Both the position numbers and the translations under genes were made by a program. Shown one piece after another: positions 5,280 through 5,766 of a stretch of DNA of 5,766 nt; position 1 is the first letter of the stretch, and every line of letters starts with the position of its first letter. The notes under the pieces are model-generated. The model was not told where the DNA came from. It ran no database searches and saw only the letters and a program-made list of their open reading frames with translations. The stretch is from Paracoccaceae bacterium (GTDB taxonomy: Bacteria > Pseudomonadota > Alphaproteobacteria > Rhodobacterales > Rhodobacteraceae), in the NCBI GenBank assembly GCA_024644285.1, contig JAHELH010000165.1:1-5766 (forward strand), read 5' to 3'.

Positions 5280-5766
5280 TCAGCCCTCGCCGCGCCGGAT
5301 CGTATAGGTCGCGCCCGCCGGGATCGGTCCGGCGATGCGCGCCTCCTCGCCGTCCGGCCAGACCACGCGCAGCGCGTCCGCCGCCTCCGCCCCGCCCAGT
5401 CCGAAATGCGCGACGGCCGCGTCGAACGACATGAATCCGCCGCCCGAGGTCAGTTCGCGCATCTGTTCGGTCCCGTCCGCCATCACCGCGTAGACCCGCG
5501 CGCCGATGCCGTGGCTGTTGCCCAGCGCGTCGCGCAGTTCCACCGCCAGCGCGTTGCCCTGTTGCGCGCCGTTTACGAACAGCGCCACCGGCCCGTTCAC
5601 GGGCTGGGTGATCACGTCGAGATCGCCGTCGTGATCCATGTCGAAGGCCACGGCGGCGGCGGTCATCAGGTAATCCTCCAGCCCATACGGGCCGGAGGCC
5701 TCGGTGAAGCTGCCGTCGCCGTTGTTGCGGAAGAACAGGTTCGAGGGCGAGACCTCGTTCGGCACC
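5280..5766 (-). CDS. FG-GAP/VCBS and ASPIC/UnbV (CRTAC1-like) protein, C-terminal part
   Basis: Minus-strand gene whose 5' part lies beyond the right edge; about 161 C-terminal residues are visible and the frame is open to the window end. The first visible codons include a GTG at 5765, which I treat as an internal Val rather than the start. The visible N-terminal part is an FG-GAP/VCBS repeat: NLFFRNNGDGSFTEAS, then DMDHDGDLDVI, a calcium-binding DxDxDGDxD loop of a beta-propeller blade. The rest is an ASPIC/UnbV domain (GNALAVELRD, SHGIGARVYAV, HFGLGG, VVWPDGE) that ends the protein as in CRTAC1-type family members. Such proteins are normally secreted or periplasmic and several hundred residues long; ligand and role are unknown. 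It ends in TGA 5 nt from the triple palindrome, convergent with the SHMT-fold gene. Confidence 0.9.
   Translation of the reverse strand, partial: VPNEVSPSNLFFRNNGDGSFTEASGPYGLEDYLMTAAAVAFDMDHDGDLDVITQPVNGPVALFVNGAQQGNALAVELRDALGNSHGIGARVYAVMADGTEQMRELTSGGGFMSFDAAVAHFGLGGAEAADALRVVWPDGEEARIAGPIPAGATYTIRRGEG

Overview
The window looks like a chromosomal segment of a high-GC alphaproteobacterium, most likely of the Rhodobacteraceae (Roseobacter/Paracoccus-like). The grounds are strong G/C bias at third codon positions, Shine-Dalgarno starts of the AGGAG type, a tandem pair of short four-cysteine proteins that I assign to DUF6455 (a family I associate with Rhodobacteraceae), and an FnrL/FNR-type box. 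The placement is inference, because no rRNA or other phylogenetic marker is complete here. Coding density is high: nine genes, two of them cut by the window edges, and no gene-free stretch longer than about 122 bases. No tRNA, rRNA, CRISPR array, transposase or phage gene was seen.

Left part (1-2131): the 3' two-thirds of rimO (ribosomal protein S12 methylthiotransferase) and a seven-helix hemolysin III/PAQR-family membrane protein lie on the + strand. Converging on them from the - strand is a dgkA-type diacylglycerol kinase, whose stop codon is only 6 nt from the hemolysin III stop.

Middle part (2132-3608): all genes are on the - strand. An outer-membrane-type M48 metalloprotease lipoprotein (3486-2782) is followed by a 109-bp gap containing a perfect FNR/FixK-type box (TTGAT-N4-ATCAA, 2730-2743). 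Two tandem DUF6455-like proteins come next (2672-2421 and 2410-2132), separated by 10 nt and sharing identical cysteine spacing. The layout predicts a two-gene, oxygen-responsive operon of small cysteine-cluster proteins of unknown function, possibly reading on into dgkA. This is the most interesting regulatory unit in the window.

Right part (3609-5766): a small, very acidic 79-aa protein of unknown function lies 25 nt upstream of a divergent serine-hydroxymethyltransferase-fold PLP enzyme on the + strand. The enzyme keeps the PLP machinery but appears to lack residues typical of true GlyA. After it comes a cluster of three back-to-back perfect palindromes (20-22 bp, each centred on TCGA). 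They fill the 89-bp gap to a convergent - strand gene encoding the C-terminal part of an FG-GAP/VCBS plus ASPIC/UnbV (CRTAC1-like) protein that runs off the right edge.
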